Assembly: GCF_049675895.1 (NCBI RefSeq) | Contig: NZ_CP183835.1 | Coordinates: 1 to 64,000, forward strand | Direction: 5' to 3' | Length of the DNA: 64,000 bases | DNA from: Ampullimonas aquatilis | GTDB taxonomy: Bacteria; Pseudomonadota; Gammaproteobacteria; Burkholderiales; Burkholderiaceae_D | Part shown: positions 8,662 through 17,618 of the stretch, in pieces | Numbering within the stretch: the stretch's first letter is position 1 | Layout: every line of letters begins with the position of its first letter | Notes under the pieces: generated by a model | The model's database searches: none | What the model was told of the DNA's origin: nothing | The model's input: the letters and a program-made list of their open reading frames with translations, nothing else | Program-made: the position numbers and the translations under genes

Positions 8662-9197
8662 TGCGTTGGGAACCGTTCATTGCAGCCCCGCTAGTCGTCA
8701 TCTCGACCGCCAGTTGGGGCAACGTCTACTTTTCGACCGAGCAGGCCCAGCAAGTCATGTTTCCGGGCGGCAAGTTCACCCAGGTTGCACTGAGCTTGAC
8801 GCAGGAGCAGCGCGATGCGCTACGTGCCCGTTCCGGGGTATATGAGCCATTTCAAGAGAACCGTGTGTGGCGGGTAGAGGACCGAGGCTTCTTCGTCATC
8901 GACCAAGTAGTGGGAAAACACGAGTTGATCACCTACGCCGTTGGGCTGAATCCCGATGGCAGCATCAGACAAATCGAAATTCTGGAATACCGCGAGACCT
9001 ACGGCTCCGAGGTGCGCAATGCGGCGTGGCGACAGCAGTTCGTCGGCAAGACGGCCGCGTCGCCGGTCAAGCTGAATCAGGACATCACCAACATCACTGG
9101 TGCCACGCTGTCGTCCAAGCACATCACTGATGGGGTGCGGCGCGTACTAGCCGTCTACGACATGGCACTGAAGGGGCTGCCAGGTGCCAAGCGTTGA
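8661..9197 (+). CDS. FMN-binding domain protein, likely flavinylated by ApbE
   Basis: This is a 178-residue exported or membrane-anchored protein with an N-terminal hydrophobic segment (FIAAPLVVISTAS). The C-terminal half contains NITGATLSSKHIT, the covalent FMN attachment motif of NqrC/RnfG-type domains, where the threonine of GAT accepts FMN. The next gene encodes the ApbE enzyme that makes this linkage. ATG at 8661 overlaps the upstream stop. The likely role is a periplasmic flavin electron carrier between the membrane cytochrome encoded downstream and an external acceptor. The motif is seen; the redox partners are inferred. Confidence 0.85.
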   Translation: MRWEPFIAAPLVVISTASWGNVYFSTEQAQQVMFPGGKFTQVALSLTQEQRDALRARSGVYEPFQENRVWRVEDRGFFVIDQVVGKHELITYAVGLNPDGSIRQIEILEYRETYGSEVRNAAWRQQFVGKTAASPVKLNQDITNITGATLSSKHITDGVRRVLAVYDMALKGLPGAKR

Positions 9198-10029
9198 GCG
9201 CATGCGCCCCTTGCTGGGGACGTTCGTGACGATTCGCGCCCAAGGCGCTGCCAATGCATCGGAGGCCGCCGTAGCAGCGGCCGTCGAGTCGGCGTTTGTA
9301 GCCATCGCGCGGGTAGATCGGCTGATGAGTTTTCATCGGGGCGGCAGCGACATTAGTCGCTTGAATCGGGCGCGGCCAGGGGCTCGTTTGCGTGTGCATC
9401 GTTGGACCTACCAAGTCCTACGCGAAGCACAGCGCTTGCGGTCAGAGAGCGGTGGTGCGTTCAACTGCAATGTTGGCGCGCCTCTCATGCACGCAGGTCT
9501 ACTGCCTAAGCAGGTTCGCTGTCAGCCTGTCCGACAACGGCATGCCCAGCCTGACATTCATCTGGATCAGTGCGGTTGGGTTCGACTGTCGGCAAGGGTG
9601 GTGTTCGATCTTGGCGGCATTGCTAAAGGCTTCGCGGTGGACAAGGCTGTCGAGGCGTTGCAGCGGGGTGGTATTGCGAGTGGCTTGGTGAATGCGGGTG
9701 GGGACATGCGGGTCTTTGGCGTCGAACCTCAGCCGATTTGGGCACGTTGCCCAAATGATCCGGCGAACGTACAGATGATCGGCACGCTGACAAATGGGGC
9801 CATTGCCACGTCCGCAGCCTACTTCGTTGATCGCAACCCGTTGGCAGGCACGGTCGCAAGCGCCATTGTCGAACCTCCAACCGGGCGCAGAGTGAAGATG
9901 GCCAATAGCGTCTCGGTAGTGGCCCGCAGTGCCATGCTGGCCGACGCATTAACCAAAGTGGCCGTCATCAAGCAGCGGCTTCCCAGCCGCCTTGCCAGAT
10001 ATGCGCGAGCCAGGATGGTGACGATATGA
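9184..10029 (+). CDS. apbE: FAD:protein FMN transferase (ApbE family)
   Basis: This 281-residue enzyme transfers FMN from FAD to a threonine of target flavoproteins. Conserved ApbE blocks are visible: LMSFHRGGSDISRLNR, DLGGIAKGFAVDKAV, VNAGGDMRVFG and GAIATSAAYF. The start is GTG at 9184, overlapping the previous gene by 14 bp; an ATG at 9202 is possible. There is no obvious signal peptide, although many ApbE proteins are exported, so this copy may act before export or begin elsewhere. Pairing with the FMN-binding protein makes the substrate assignment strong. Confidence 0.9.
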   Translation: MPSVERMRPLLGTFVTIRAQGAANASEAAVAAAVESAFVAIARVDRLMSFHRGGSDISRLNRARPGARLRVHRWTYQVLREAQRLRSESGGAFNCNVGAPLMHAGLLPKQVRCQPVRQRHAQPDIHLDQCGWVRLSARVVFDLGGIAKGFAVDKAVEALQRGGIASGLVNAGGDMRVFGVEPQPIWARCPNDPANVQMIGTLTNGAIATSAAYFVDRNPLAGTVASAIVEPPTGRRVKMANSVSVVARSAMLADALTKVAVIKQRLPSRLARYARARMVTI

Positions 10030-10520
10030 CTACCCATCAAATGTTCAGCATCCGACTGCCGAAAGCGCAACGCTGGATGACCTACTTGGCGTTGATCGCG
10101 GTGGTCATCAGCGGCATCGTTTGGTGGTTGTTGCACGACGTACTGCAATGGGGGTGGATCCTCGCCGAGCGTCGCTTGCTGATATCCCACGGGATTGCCG
10201 CAGCCGCCACGCTCGTCATCGTCGGTGGGCTGTTGCCGCTGCACATCCGCTTGGCCTGGCGCATTCGACGCAATCTGTCTTCGGGGCTTGCCGCGCTGGC
10301 AATCATGACGCTGCTGGCTGCGACCGGGCTACTGCTGTATTACGGCGGTGAGGATTGGCGCGACTGGGTGCGATGGGCACACATTGGCGCAGGTCTCATC
10401 GCCGCACTTGTTATCCCGGTTCATGTCTGGTTGGGACGCAGGAGGCACGCTCGCTCGGCTGCTCCCGTCGCGGCGGCAACGCGCAGCCAAGGCCACGAAC
10501 GTGCGACAGCATTGAGGTAA
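10026..10520 (+). CDS. Membrane cytochrome-like protein (b561/DUF4405-like)
   Basis: This 164-residue integral membrane protein has about four transmembrane helices. Histidines recur at helix positions typical of b-type haem ligands (WWLLHDV, LLISHGIAA, LLPLHIRLAW, RWAHIGAGL, VIPVHVWLG). It overlaps apbE by 4 bp. The likely role is to pass electrons from the quinone pool to the flavoprotein encoded two genes upstream. It is the last cargo gene; tnpA starts only 7 bp after its stop, so transposase expression may be coupled to this operon. Confidence 0.75.
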   Translation: MTTHQMFSIRLPKAQRWMTYLALIAVVISGIVWWLLHDVLQWGWILAERRLLISHGIAAAATLVIVGGLLPLHIRLAWRIRRNLSSGLAALAIMTLLAATGLLLYYGGEDWRDWVRWAHIGAGLIAALVIPVHVWLGRRRHARSAAPVAAATRSQGHERATALR

Positions 10521-10527
10521 AGACCTC

Positions 10528-13494
10528 ATGCCCCGCCGTTCTATCCTGTCCGCCGCCGAGCGGGCAAGCCTGCTTTTGCCACCCGACACCGAAGATGAAC
10601 TCATCCGGCACTACGCCTTCAGCGAGACCGACCTGTCGCTGATTCGCCAGCGGCGCGGCGATGCCAATCGCCTGGGCGTCGCCGTGCAGTTGTGTTTGCT
10701 GCGCTTCCCCGGCCAGGGCCTGCTGCCCGATGCCACCATGACGGTATCCCTGCTGCAATGGATCGGACGGCAAGTGCGCATCGACCCATCGTGTTGGCCA
10801 CAGTATGCCGAGCGGGAGGAAACCCGGCGAGAGCATCTGCTTGAACTGCGTGCATACTTGGGTGTGGAACCATTCGGTCTGGCGCACTATCGGCAGGCCG
10901 TCCATGCCGCCACCGAATTGGCCTTGCAGACGGACAAGGGCATCGTGCTGGCTGTCAGCGTCCTCGACACGCTGCGCCAACGGCACACCATATTGCCGAC
11001 GCTGGATGTCATCGAGCGCGTCTGCGCCGAGGCCATCACCCGCGCCAACCGGCGCATCTACGAAGCCCTGTCCGAACCGCTGTCGAACGGGCACCGGCAT
11101 CGCCTCGATGACCTGCTGAAACGTCGCGACAACGGCAAGATGACTTGGCTGGCCTGGCTACGCCAGTCGCCTGTTAAACCGAACTCCCGCCACATGCTCG
11201 AACATATTGAGCGTCTCAAAGCCTGGCAGGCGCTCGACCTGCCCACCGGCATCGAGCGGCTGGTTCACCAGAACCGGCTACTCAAAATCGCCCGCGAGGG
11301 CGGCCAGATGACGCCCGCCGACCTGGCCAAGTTCGAGCCGCAACGACGCTACGCCACCCTCGCGGCGCTGGCCATCGAGGGCATGGCCACCGTCACCGAT
11401 GAAATCATCGACCTGCATGACCGCATCCTCGGCAAGCTGTTCAATGCCGCCAAGAATAAGCATCAGCAGCAGTTCCAGGCATCGGGCAAGGCAATCAACG
11501 CCAAGGTGCGCCTGTACGGGCGCATCGGCCAAGCGCTGATCGACGCCAAGCAGTCGGGCCGCGACCCGTTCGCTGCCATCGAGGCCGTCATGTCCTGGGA
11601 CGCTTTCGCCGAAAGCGTCACCGAGGCGCAGAAGCTCGCGCAGCCCGATGATTTCGATTTTCTGCACCGTATCGGCGAGAGCTACGCCACCTTGCGCCGC
11701 TACGCGCCGAAATTCCTCGACGTGCTCAAGCTGCGGGCCGCGCCCGCCGCCAACAACGTGCTTGATGCCATTGAGGTACTGCGCGGTATGAACACCGACA
11801 ACGCCCGCAAGGTGCCCGCCGATGCGCCGACCGGCTTCATCAAACCGCGCTGGCAGAAGTTGGTGATGACCGACGCCGGAATCGACCGGCGCTACTACGA
11901 ACTGTGCGCGCTGTCGGAACTCAAGAACTCGCTGCGCTCGGGCGACATCTGGGTACAGGGTTCGCGCCAATTCAAGGACTTCGAGGACTACCTGGTGCCG
12001 CCCGCGAAGTTCGCCAGCCTCAAGCAGTCCAGCGAATTGCCGCTGGCTGTGGCCACCGATTGCGACCAGTACCTGCACGAACGACTGACGCTGCTGGAAA
12101 CGCAGCTCGCCACGGTCAACCGCATGGCGGCAGCCAACGATCTGCCAGACGCCATCATCACCGAGTCGGGCCTGAAAATCACGCCGCTCGATGCGGCGGT
12201 GCCGGACACTGCGCAAGCGTTGATCGACCAGACGGCCATGATCCTGCCGCACGTCAAGATCACAGAATTGCTGCTTGAAGTCGATGAATGGACGGGCTTC
12301 ACCCGCCACTTCACGCACCTGAAATCGGGCGATCTGGCCAAGGACAAGAACCTGTTGCTGACCACGATCTTGGCCGATGCGATCAACCTGGGCTTGACGA
12401 AAATGGCCGAGTCCTGCCCCGGAACGACCTACGCCAAGCTCGCTTGGCTGCAAGCCTGGCATACCCGTGACGAAACCTACGGGGCGGCGCTGGCCGAACT
12501 GGTGAACGCCCAGTTCCGGCACCCGTTCGCCGGGCATTGGGGTGATGGCACCACGTCATCGTCGGACGGTCAGAACTTCCGCACCGGCAGCAAGGCCGAG
12601 AGTACCGGGCACATCAACCCGAAGTACGGCAGCAGCCCAGGAAGGACGTTCTACACCCACATCTCCGACCAATACGCGCCATTTCACACCAAGGTGGTCA
12701 ATGTCGGTGTGCGCGACTCGACCTATGTGCTTGACGGCCTGCTGTACCACGAATCCGACTTGCGGATTGAGGAACACTACACGGACACGGCGGGCTTCAC
12801 CGATCACGTCTTCGCCCTGATGCACCTCTTGGGCTTCCGCTTCGCGCCGCGCATCCGCGACCTGGGCGACACCAAGCTCTACATTCCCAAGGGCGAAACC
12901 GCCTATGACGCCCTCAAACCGATGATCGGCGGCACGCTCAACATCAAGCATGTCCGCGCCCATTGGGATGAAATCCTGCGGCTGGCCACCTCGATCAAGC
13001 AGGGCACCGTGACGGCCTCGCTGATGCTGCGCAAGCTCGGCAGCTACCCACGCCAGAACGGATTGGCCGTGGCCCTACGCGAGCTGGGGCGCATCGAGCG
13101 CACGCTGTTCATCTTAGACTGGCTGCAAAGCGTCGAGCTGCGCCGCCGTGTTCATGCCGGGCTGAACAAGGGCGAAGCTCGCAACGCGCTGGCCAGGGCG
13201 GTGTTCTTCAACCGGCTGGGCGAAATCCGTGACCGTAGCTTTGAGCAGCAACGCTACCGTGCCAGTGGCCTCAACCTGGTGACGGCGGCTGTCGTGTTGT
13301 GGAACACGGTCTACCTGGAGCGTGCGGCGCAATCCTTGCGTGGCAACGGCCATGCCGTCGATGAGGCGCTGTTGCAGTACCTGTCGCCGCTGGGCTGGGA
13401 ACACATCAACCTGACCGGCGATTACCTCTGGCGCAGCAGCGCCAAGGTAGGAGCGGGCAAGTTCAGGCCACTACGCCCGTTCTCCGGGTCTTAG
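10528..13494 (+). CDS. tnpA: Tn3-family (Tn21 subgroup) transposase TnpA, intact
   Basis: This 988-residue protein has the usual Tn21/Tn501 length. The start MPRRSILSAAER and the end WRSSAKVGAGKFRPLRP match the family. Regions carrying the acidic catalytic residues are present: WGDGTTSSSDGQ, HYTDTAGFTDHVF and NKGEARNAL (near residue 880). The stop lies inside the 38-bp terminal repeat, as is normal. No tnpR precedes it; the place is taken by the flavin operon, 7 bp upstream. The gene looks functional. Confidence 0.96.
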   Translation: MPRRSILSAAERASLLLPPDTEDELIRHYAFSETDLSLIRQRRGDANRLGVAVQLCLLRFPGQGLLPDATMTVSLLQWIGRQVRIDPSCWPQYAEREETRREHLLELRAYLGVEPFGLAHYRQAVHAATELALQTDKGIVLAVSVLDTLRQRHTILPTLDVIERVCAEAITRANRRIYEALSEPLSNGHRHRLDDLLKRRDNGKMTWLAWLRQSPVKPNSRHMLEHIERLKAWQALDLPTGIERLVHQNRLLKIAREGGQMTPADLAKFEPQRRYATLAALAIEGMATVTDEIIDLHDRILGKLFNAAKNKHQQQFQASGKAINAKVRLYGRIGQALIDAKQSGRDPFAAIEAVMSWDAFAESVTEAQKLAQPDDFDFLHRIGESYATLRRYAPKFLDVLKLRAAPAANNVLDAIEVLRGMNTDNARKVPADAPTGFIKPRWQKLVMTDAGIDRRYYELCALSELKNSLRSGDIWVQGSRQFKDFEDYLVPPAKFASLKQSSELPLAVATDCDQYLHERLTLLETQLATVNRMAAANDLPDAIITESGLKITPLDAAVPDTAQALIDQTAMILPHVKITELLLEVDEWTGFTRHFTHLKSGDLAKDKNLLLTTILADAINLGLTKMAESCPGTTYAKLAWLQAWHTRDETYGAALAELVNAQFRHPFAGHWGDGTTSSSDGQNFRTGSKAESTGHINPKYGSSPGRTFYTHISDQYAPFHTKVVNVGVRDSTYVLDGLLYHESDLRIEEHYTDTAGFTDHVFALMHLLGFRFAPRIRDLGDTKLYIPKGETAYDALKPMIGGTLNIKHVRAHWDEILRLATSIKQGTVTASLMLRKLGSYPRQNGLAVALRELGRIERTLFILDWLQSVELRRRVHAGLNKGEARNALARAVFFNRLGEIRDRSFEQQRYRASGLNLVTAAVVLWNTVYLERAAQSLRGNGHAVDEALLQYLSPLGWEHINLTGDYLWRSSAKVGAGKFRPLRPFSGS

Positions 13495-13527
13495 CGTACG
13501 ATTTTTTCCGTTTTCTGAAGCGACCCC
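13490..13527. repeat. 38-bp terminal inverted repeat of the first Tn21-type element
   Basis: Read inward from 13527 the repeat starts GGGGTCGCTTCAGAAAACGG and ends CGCTAAG at 13490, the Tn21-family 38-bp end. It overlaps the tnpA stop codon. Immediately outside it a resolvase gene fragment begins in frame, so this element inserted into, or recombined with, a second Tn21-type tnpR. The partner repeat is not in the window. Confidence 0.92.
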
Positions 13528-13686
13528 AAGCAGCGTGGAGCCTATCGAGGACGTAAGAAATCGCTGTCGCCTGAGCGTGTGGCTGAACTGCGGCAACGTG
13601 CTGATGCTGGTGAGCAAAAGGCGAAGCTGGCCCGCGAGTTCGGTGTCAGCCGCGAAACCTTGTACCAATATCTGCGTGAAAGCTGA
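13528..13686 (+). pseudogene. tnpR: tnpR resolvase, C-terminal fragment
   Basis: This is an open fragment of 52 codons ending in TGA at 13684. It translates as the C-terminal part of a Tn21-type serine resolvase: RGAYRGRKKSLSPERVAELR, then the helix-turn-helix AREFGVSRETLYQYLRES. The catalytic domain is missing; the fragment is cut by the terminal repeat of the neighbouring element. It is followed 2 bp later by the remains of its own tnpA, the normal tnpR-tnpA order. Confidence 0.9.
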
Positions 13687-13688
13687 CT

Positions 13689-16555
13689 ATGTCCCGCATT
13701 CGACAGCATCGAGGCGCGGCAAATCGACTGGGCTTCGCGGTGCAACTTTGCTACATGCGCTATCCGGGCATCGCGCTCACTGCTGACGCGGAGCCGGACG
13801 CCCCCTTGCTGCGCATGGTCGCAGGCCAGCTCAAGCTGCCGGGCGATATCTGGAACGACTACGGTCAACGCGCCGAAACGCGGCGCGAACATTTGTTGGA
13901 ATTGCAGTCAGCCTATGGCTTCCAATCGTTCACGACGCTGAGCCATTATCGAGCTGCCGTGCATAGTCTGGACGATCTGGCCTGGCAAACCGACAAGGGT
14001 ATTGTGCTGGCACGCGAGCTGGTCAATGGGTTGCGCCGCAAGAGCGTTTTGCTGCCAGCGGTCGGCGTGATGGAGCGCATCTGTGCCGAGGCAATCACCC
14101 GCGCCAACCGGCGCATTCACGCAGCACTGACCGATACCTTGACAAGTGCCCACCGTCAGCGCCTGGACGAACTCCTCAAGCGCAAGGAGGCAGTAAAGCG
14201 ACTTGGCTGGCATGGCTGCGCCAGTCGCCCGTCAAGCCGAATTCTCGGCACATGCTCGAACACATCCAGCGCCTCAAAGCCTGGCAGGCGCTTGACCTGC
14301 CCGCAGGCATCGAGCGACAGGTTCACCAAAACCGCCTGCTAAAAATCGCCCGTGAGGGTGGACAGATGACGCCCGCCGACCTAGCCAAGTTCGAGGTGCA
14401 ACGACGCTATGCCACTCTGGTAGCGCTGGCCATTGAAGGCATGGCCACCGTCACCGACGAAATCATCGACCTGCACGACCGCATCATTGGCAAGCTGTTC
14501 AACGCCGCTAAGAACAAGCATCAGCAGCAGTTTCAGGCTTCCGGTAAGGCGATCAATGACAAGGTGCGGATGTATGGCCGCATCGGCCAAGCTTTGCTGG
14601 AAGCCAAACAGAGCGGCGGCGATCCGTTCGCCGCCATTGAGGCAGTAATGCCGTGGGATACCTTCGCCGCCAGCGTCACCGAGGCGCAAAAGCTCGCGCA
14701 ACCGGAGAGCTTCGACTTTCTGCATCGCATAGGTGAAAGCTACGCCACCTTGCGCCGCTACGCGCCGCAGTTCCTGGACGTACTCAAGCTGCGGGCGGCA
14801 CCAGCCGCCAAGGGCGTACTCGATGCCATCGAGGTGCTTCGCGATATGAACATCGACAACGCCCGCAAGGTGCCCGCCGACGCGCCGACCGCATTCATCA
14901 AACCGCGCTGGGCCAAATTGGTGCTCACAGACGAAGGCATGGACCGCCGCTACTACGAACTGTGCGCCCTGTCAGAGCTGAAGAACGCGCTGCGCTCGGG
15001 TGACGTGTGGGTGCAGGGTTCGCGACAGTTCAAGGACTTCGACGAGTACCTGGTGCCGGTCGATAAATTCACCACCTTGAAGCTGGCCAACGAATTGCCG
15101 CTGGCCGTGGCGACGGATTGCGATCAATATTTGCACGACCGTCTGGAATTGCTGGAACAGCAGCTTGCCACTGTCAACCGGATGGCGGCGGCCAACGACC
15201 TGCCGGATGCCATCATTACCGAGTCCGGCTTGAAAATCACGCCGCTGGACGCGGCAGTGCCGGAGACAGCACAAGCCCTGATTGACCAGTCGGCGTTGCT
15301 GCTACCGCACGTCAAGATTACCGAACTCTTGATGGAGGTCGATGAGTGGACAGGTTTCACTCGGCATTTCACGCATCTGAAGACAGGCGATACGGCCAAA
15401 GACAAAACCTTGCTGCTGACGACGATCCTGGCTGATGGCATCAATCTTGGGCTCACCAAGATGGCCGAGTCCTGCCCTGGCACGACCTACGCGAAGCTGT
15501 CGTGGTTGCAAGCGTGGCACATCCGGGATGAAACGTACTCAACGGCGCTGGCCGAGCTGGTCAACGCGCAGTTTCGGCAACCCTTCGCCGCAAACTGGGG
15601 CGACGGCACTACCTCATCGTCGGATGGCCAGAACTTCAGAACCGGTAGCAAGGCAGAGAGCACAGGGCATATCAACCCGAAGTATGGAAGCAGTCCAGGA
15701 CGGACTTTCTACACGCACATTTCCGACCAGTACGCGCCCTTCAGCGCCAAAGTGGTCAACGTCGGCGTGCGTGATTCGACCTATGTGCTCGACGGCTTGC
15801 TGTACCACGAGTCGGACTTGCGCATCGAGGAACATTACACCGACACAGCGGGCTTTACCGATCATGTCTTCGGACTGATGCACCTGCTGGGCTTCCGTTT
15901 CGCGCCACGTATCCGAGACTTGGGCGACACGAAGCTGTTCATCCCCAAGGGCGATACCGCCTACGATGCGCTCAAGCCGATGATTAGCAGTGACAGGCTG
16001 AACATCAAGGCTATTCGTGCCCACTGGGATGAAATTCTACGGCTGGCAACTTCGATCAAGCAGGGCACGGTGACGGCCTCGCTGATGCTGCGCAAGCTCG
16101 GCAGCTATCCACGCCAGAACGGCTTGGCCGTTGCCCTGCGCGAACTGGGGCGCATCGAGCGCACGTTGTTCATTCTGGACTGGCTGCAAAGCGTGGAGCT
16201 GCGCCGCCGCGTGCAGGCCGGACTCAACAAGGGCGAGGCACGCAACGCGCTAGCCAGGGCGGTGTTCTTCAACCGGCTGGGCGAAATCCGCGACCGCAGC
16301 TTTGAACAGCAACGTTACCGGGCCAGCGGCCTCAATCTGGTGACAGCAGCCATCGTGTTGTGGAACACCGTCTATCTGGAAAGGGCGGCGAACGCATTGC
16401 GCAATCACGGCCAAGGCATTGATGACGCGCTGTTGCAATACCTGTCGCCACTGGGCTGGGAGCACATCAACCTGACCGGCGATTACCTCTGGCGCAGCAG
16501 TACCAAGGTCGGTGCAGGGAAGTTCAGGCCGCTACAGCCGTTGCCAAAGCCTTAG
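13689..16555 (+). pseudogene. tnpA: Second Tn21-type tnpA, N-terminal deletion plus frameshift
   Basis: The reading begins MSRIRQHRGAANRLGFAVQL. Compared with the intact copy, about 35 residues between the start (MSR) and IRQ are missing, an in-frame deletion of about 100 bp. At about 14187-14190 one base is missing in a G run, so the frame shifts after LLKRKE and the rest of the protein continues in another frame to the stop at 16555. From 14252 onward a 767-residue reading keeps the catalytic blocks (WGDGTTSSSDGQ, DTAGFTDHVF, NKGEARNAL). The protein is closely similar to the intact TnpA but differs at many scattered positions, so it is an older relative rather than a recent duplicate. Probably inactive. 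Confidence 0.9.
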
Positions 16556-16588
16556 CGTACTTTAAATTCCGTTTTCTGAGACGACCCC
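16551..16588. repeat. 38-bp terminal inverted repeat of the second Tn21-type element
   Basis: Read inward from 16588 it begins GGGGTCGTCTCAGAAAACGG and ends GCTAAG, a close match to canonical Tn21 ends and slightly different from the repeat at 13490-13527. It overlaps the stop of the decayed tnpA. It marks the boundary between transposon DNA and the plasmid backbone; composition changes within about 600 bp to the right. Confidence 0.92.
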
Positions 16589-16630
16589 TAATACAACTCA
16601 GCACTGGATTACCATCAAACACCCACAACG

Positions 16631-16661
16631 GACGGCCCCAAGGCCGTCTCAAGGGTTTTTT
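16631..16661 (+). terminator. Possible rho-independent terminator
   Basis: GACGGCC (16631-16637) and GGCCGTC (16642-16648) form a 7-bp GC-rich stem with a 4-nt loop. A T run follows after a 7-nt gap. It could stop transcription leaving the transposon towards the replication region. The gap before the T run makes it weaker than a textbook terminator. Confidence 0.5.
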
Positions 16662-16679
16662 AAAGCATTTTTAACGTGT

Positions 16680-17151
16680 ACCCTCGAACTTGAAAGCTGC
16701 GCCGTAGGCGCGGGGTGGGGGGAGCCGCCGTAGGCGGGGGGAGGGCTTGCCCTCACCCAAGGGGGGCGAGTGCGCGACCGGAGCAGAGCGGAGGGAGGAT
16801 GGGGGGAACGCAGTTCCCCGCGCACTTCTTTGCGTGTTGATAAAGTTTCTGGAAATCTGTTAGTGGTTGTGTAAGTACAGGGGGGCTTGCCTGCCCCCTT
16901 TGGGGGCGTATTAAATCTGGGTGAGCGCGAAGCGCGAGGGACGTAGTCCCTGGGGGATGCCGGGCGGGAGTGCGTAGCACGGGCGAAGGCCGTAGGCCGT
17001 AGGAGCTGGCGGGGGCAGAGCCCCTAAGAAGCGGTGGGTTTTATATCGCAAATTTTTTGAGTTATTCACTATTTGGTCGTCATCTATTACCAGCAAATAT
17101 AAAGGCAAAAACTATAGGAATATATTAAAGGCATACCTTATAGGTTTAGGG
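16680..17151. other. Non-coding origin-flanking DNA: GC-rich hairpins then an AT-rich stretch
   Basis: No credible gene is visible. From 16690 to about 17035 the DNA is G/C-rich with repeated short units (gccgtaggc around 16700, 16730 and 16985) and many small inverted repeats. From about 17040 to 17145 it becomes strongly AT-rich, directly beside the iterons. An AT-rich unwinding region next to iterons is typical of plasmid origins, so this is a plausible melting region; that function is inferred. Confidence 0.5.
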
Positions 17152-17611
17152 GGGGTCTGATACCCCGTGAATCGGGGGTCTGATTCCGCGTAGTAAAAGG
17201 GGTCTGATTCCGCGTACATAGGGGGTCTGATTCCGCGCATTAGGGGGTCTGATTCCGCGTGGATAAGTTACTTAATTCACAGGCTTATAAACAGAAAATC
17301 ATAGCGAAATTGGGGGGTCTGATTCCGCGATGGGAGGGGGGTCTGATTCCGCGCAAGAATTTTTCGAATAATTGGACATATTTCGATCATTAAGCGCAAA
17401 GTATAGGGGGGTCTGATTCCGCGTACAGGGGGGGTCTGATTCCGCGCAACCTCTTCATTATGAAAATTAATTATTAATCGGTGATAGTAATAACCATCCC
17501 AAGTTATGCCAATAATTTTGTTCAAGTAACTTTGCCATGATTGTAAAAAATGCGGCAATCGCTTCCATTGTTAAAGACCATTTTTAGAATGGGGGGGGGT
17601 CTGATTCCGCG
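17152..17611 (+). repeat. Iteron array, probable oriV
   Basis: Nine perfect direct copies of GGGGTCTGATTCCGCG start at 17175, 17199, 17222, 17244, 17314, 17338, 17408, 17431 and 17596. A tenth, variant copy (GGGGTCTGATACCCCG) starts at 17152. Close neighbours are spaced 22-24 bp apart, about two helical turns, with longer gaps of about 70 and 165 bp. Several copies are preceded by longer G runs, up to nine G. A DnaA-box-like sequence CGTGGATAA (17258-17266; 8 of 9) overlaps the fifth copy. The array lies directly downstream of repA. Direct iterons beside a RepA-type gene are the standard signature of theta-replication origins with iteron copy control. Confidence 0.88.
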
Positions 17612-17618
17612 TGCCATT

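Noticed and set aside
11278..12537. Long antisense frame within tnpA
   Set aside because: A shadow of the GC-rich transposase codons; no start signal or family resemblance.
17277..17558. 93-codon leftward reading frame across the iterons
   Set aside because: It translates the repeats as recurring ARNQTP and has no ribosome site; it is a by-product of the iteron sequence.
17152..17611. CRISPR array
   Set aside because: The repeats are only 16 bp, spacing is irregular (6-149 bp between copies) and there are no cas genes; a RepA gene is adjacent. Iterons explain it better.
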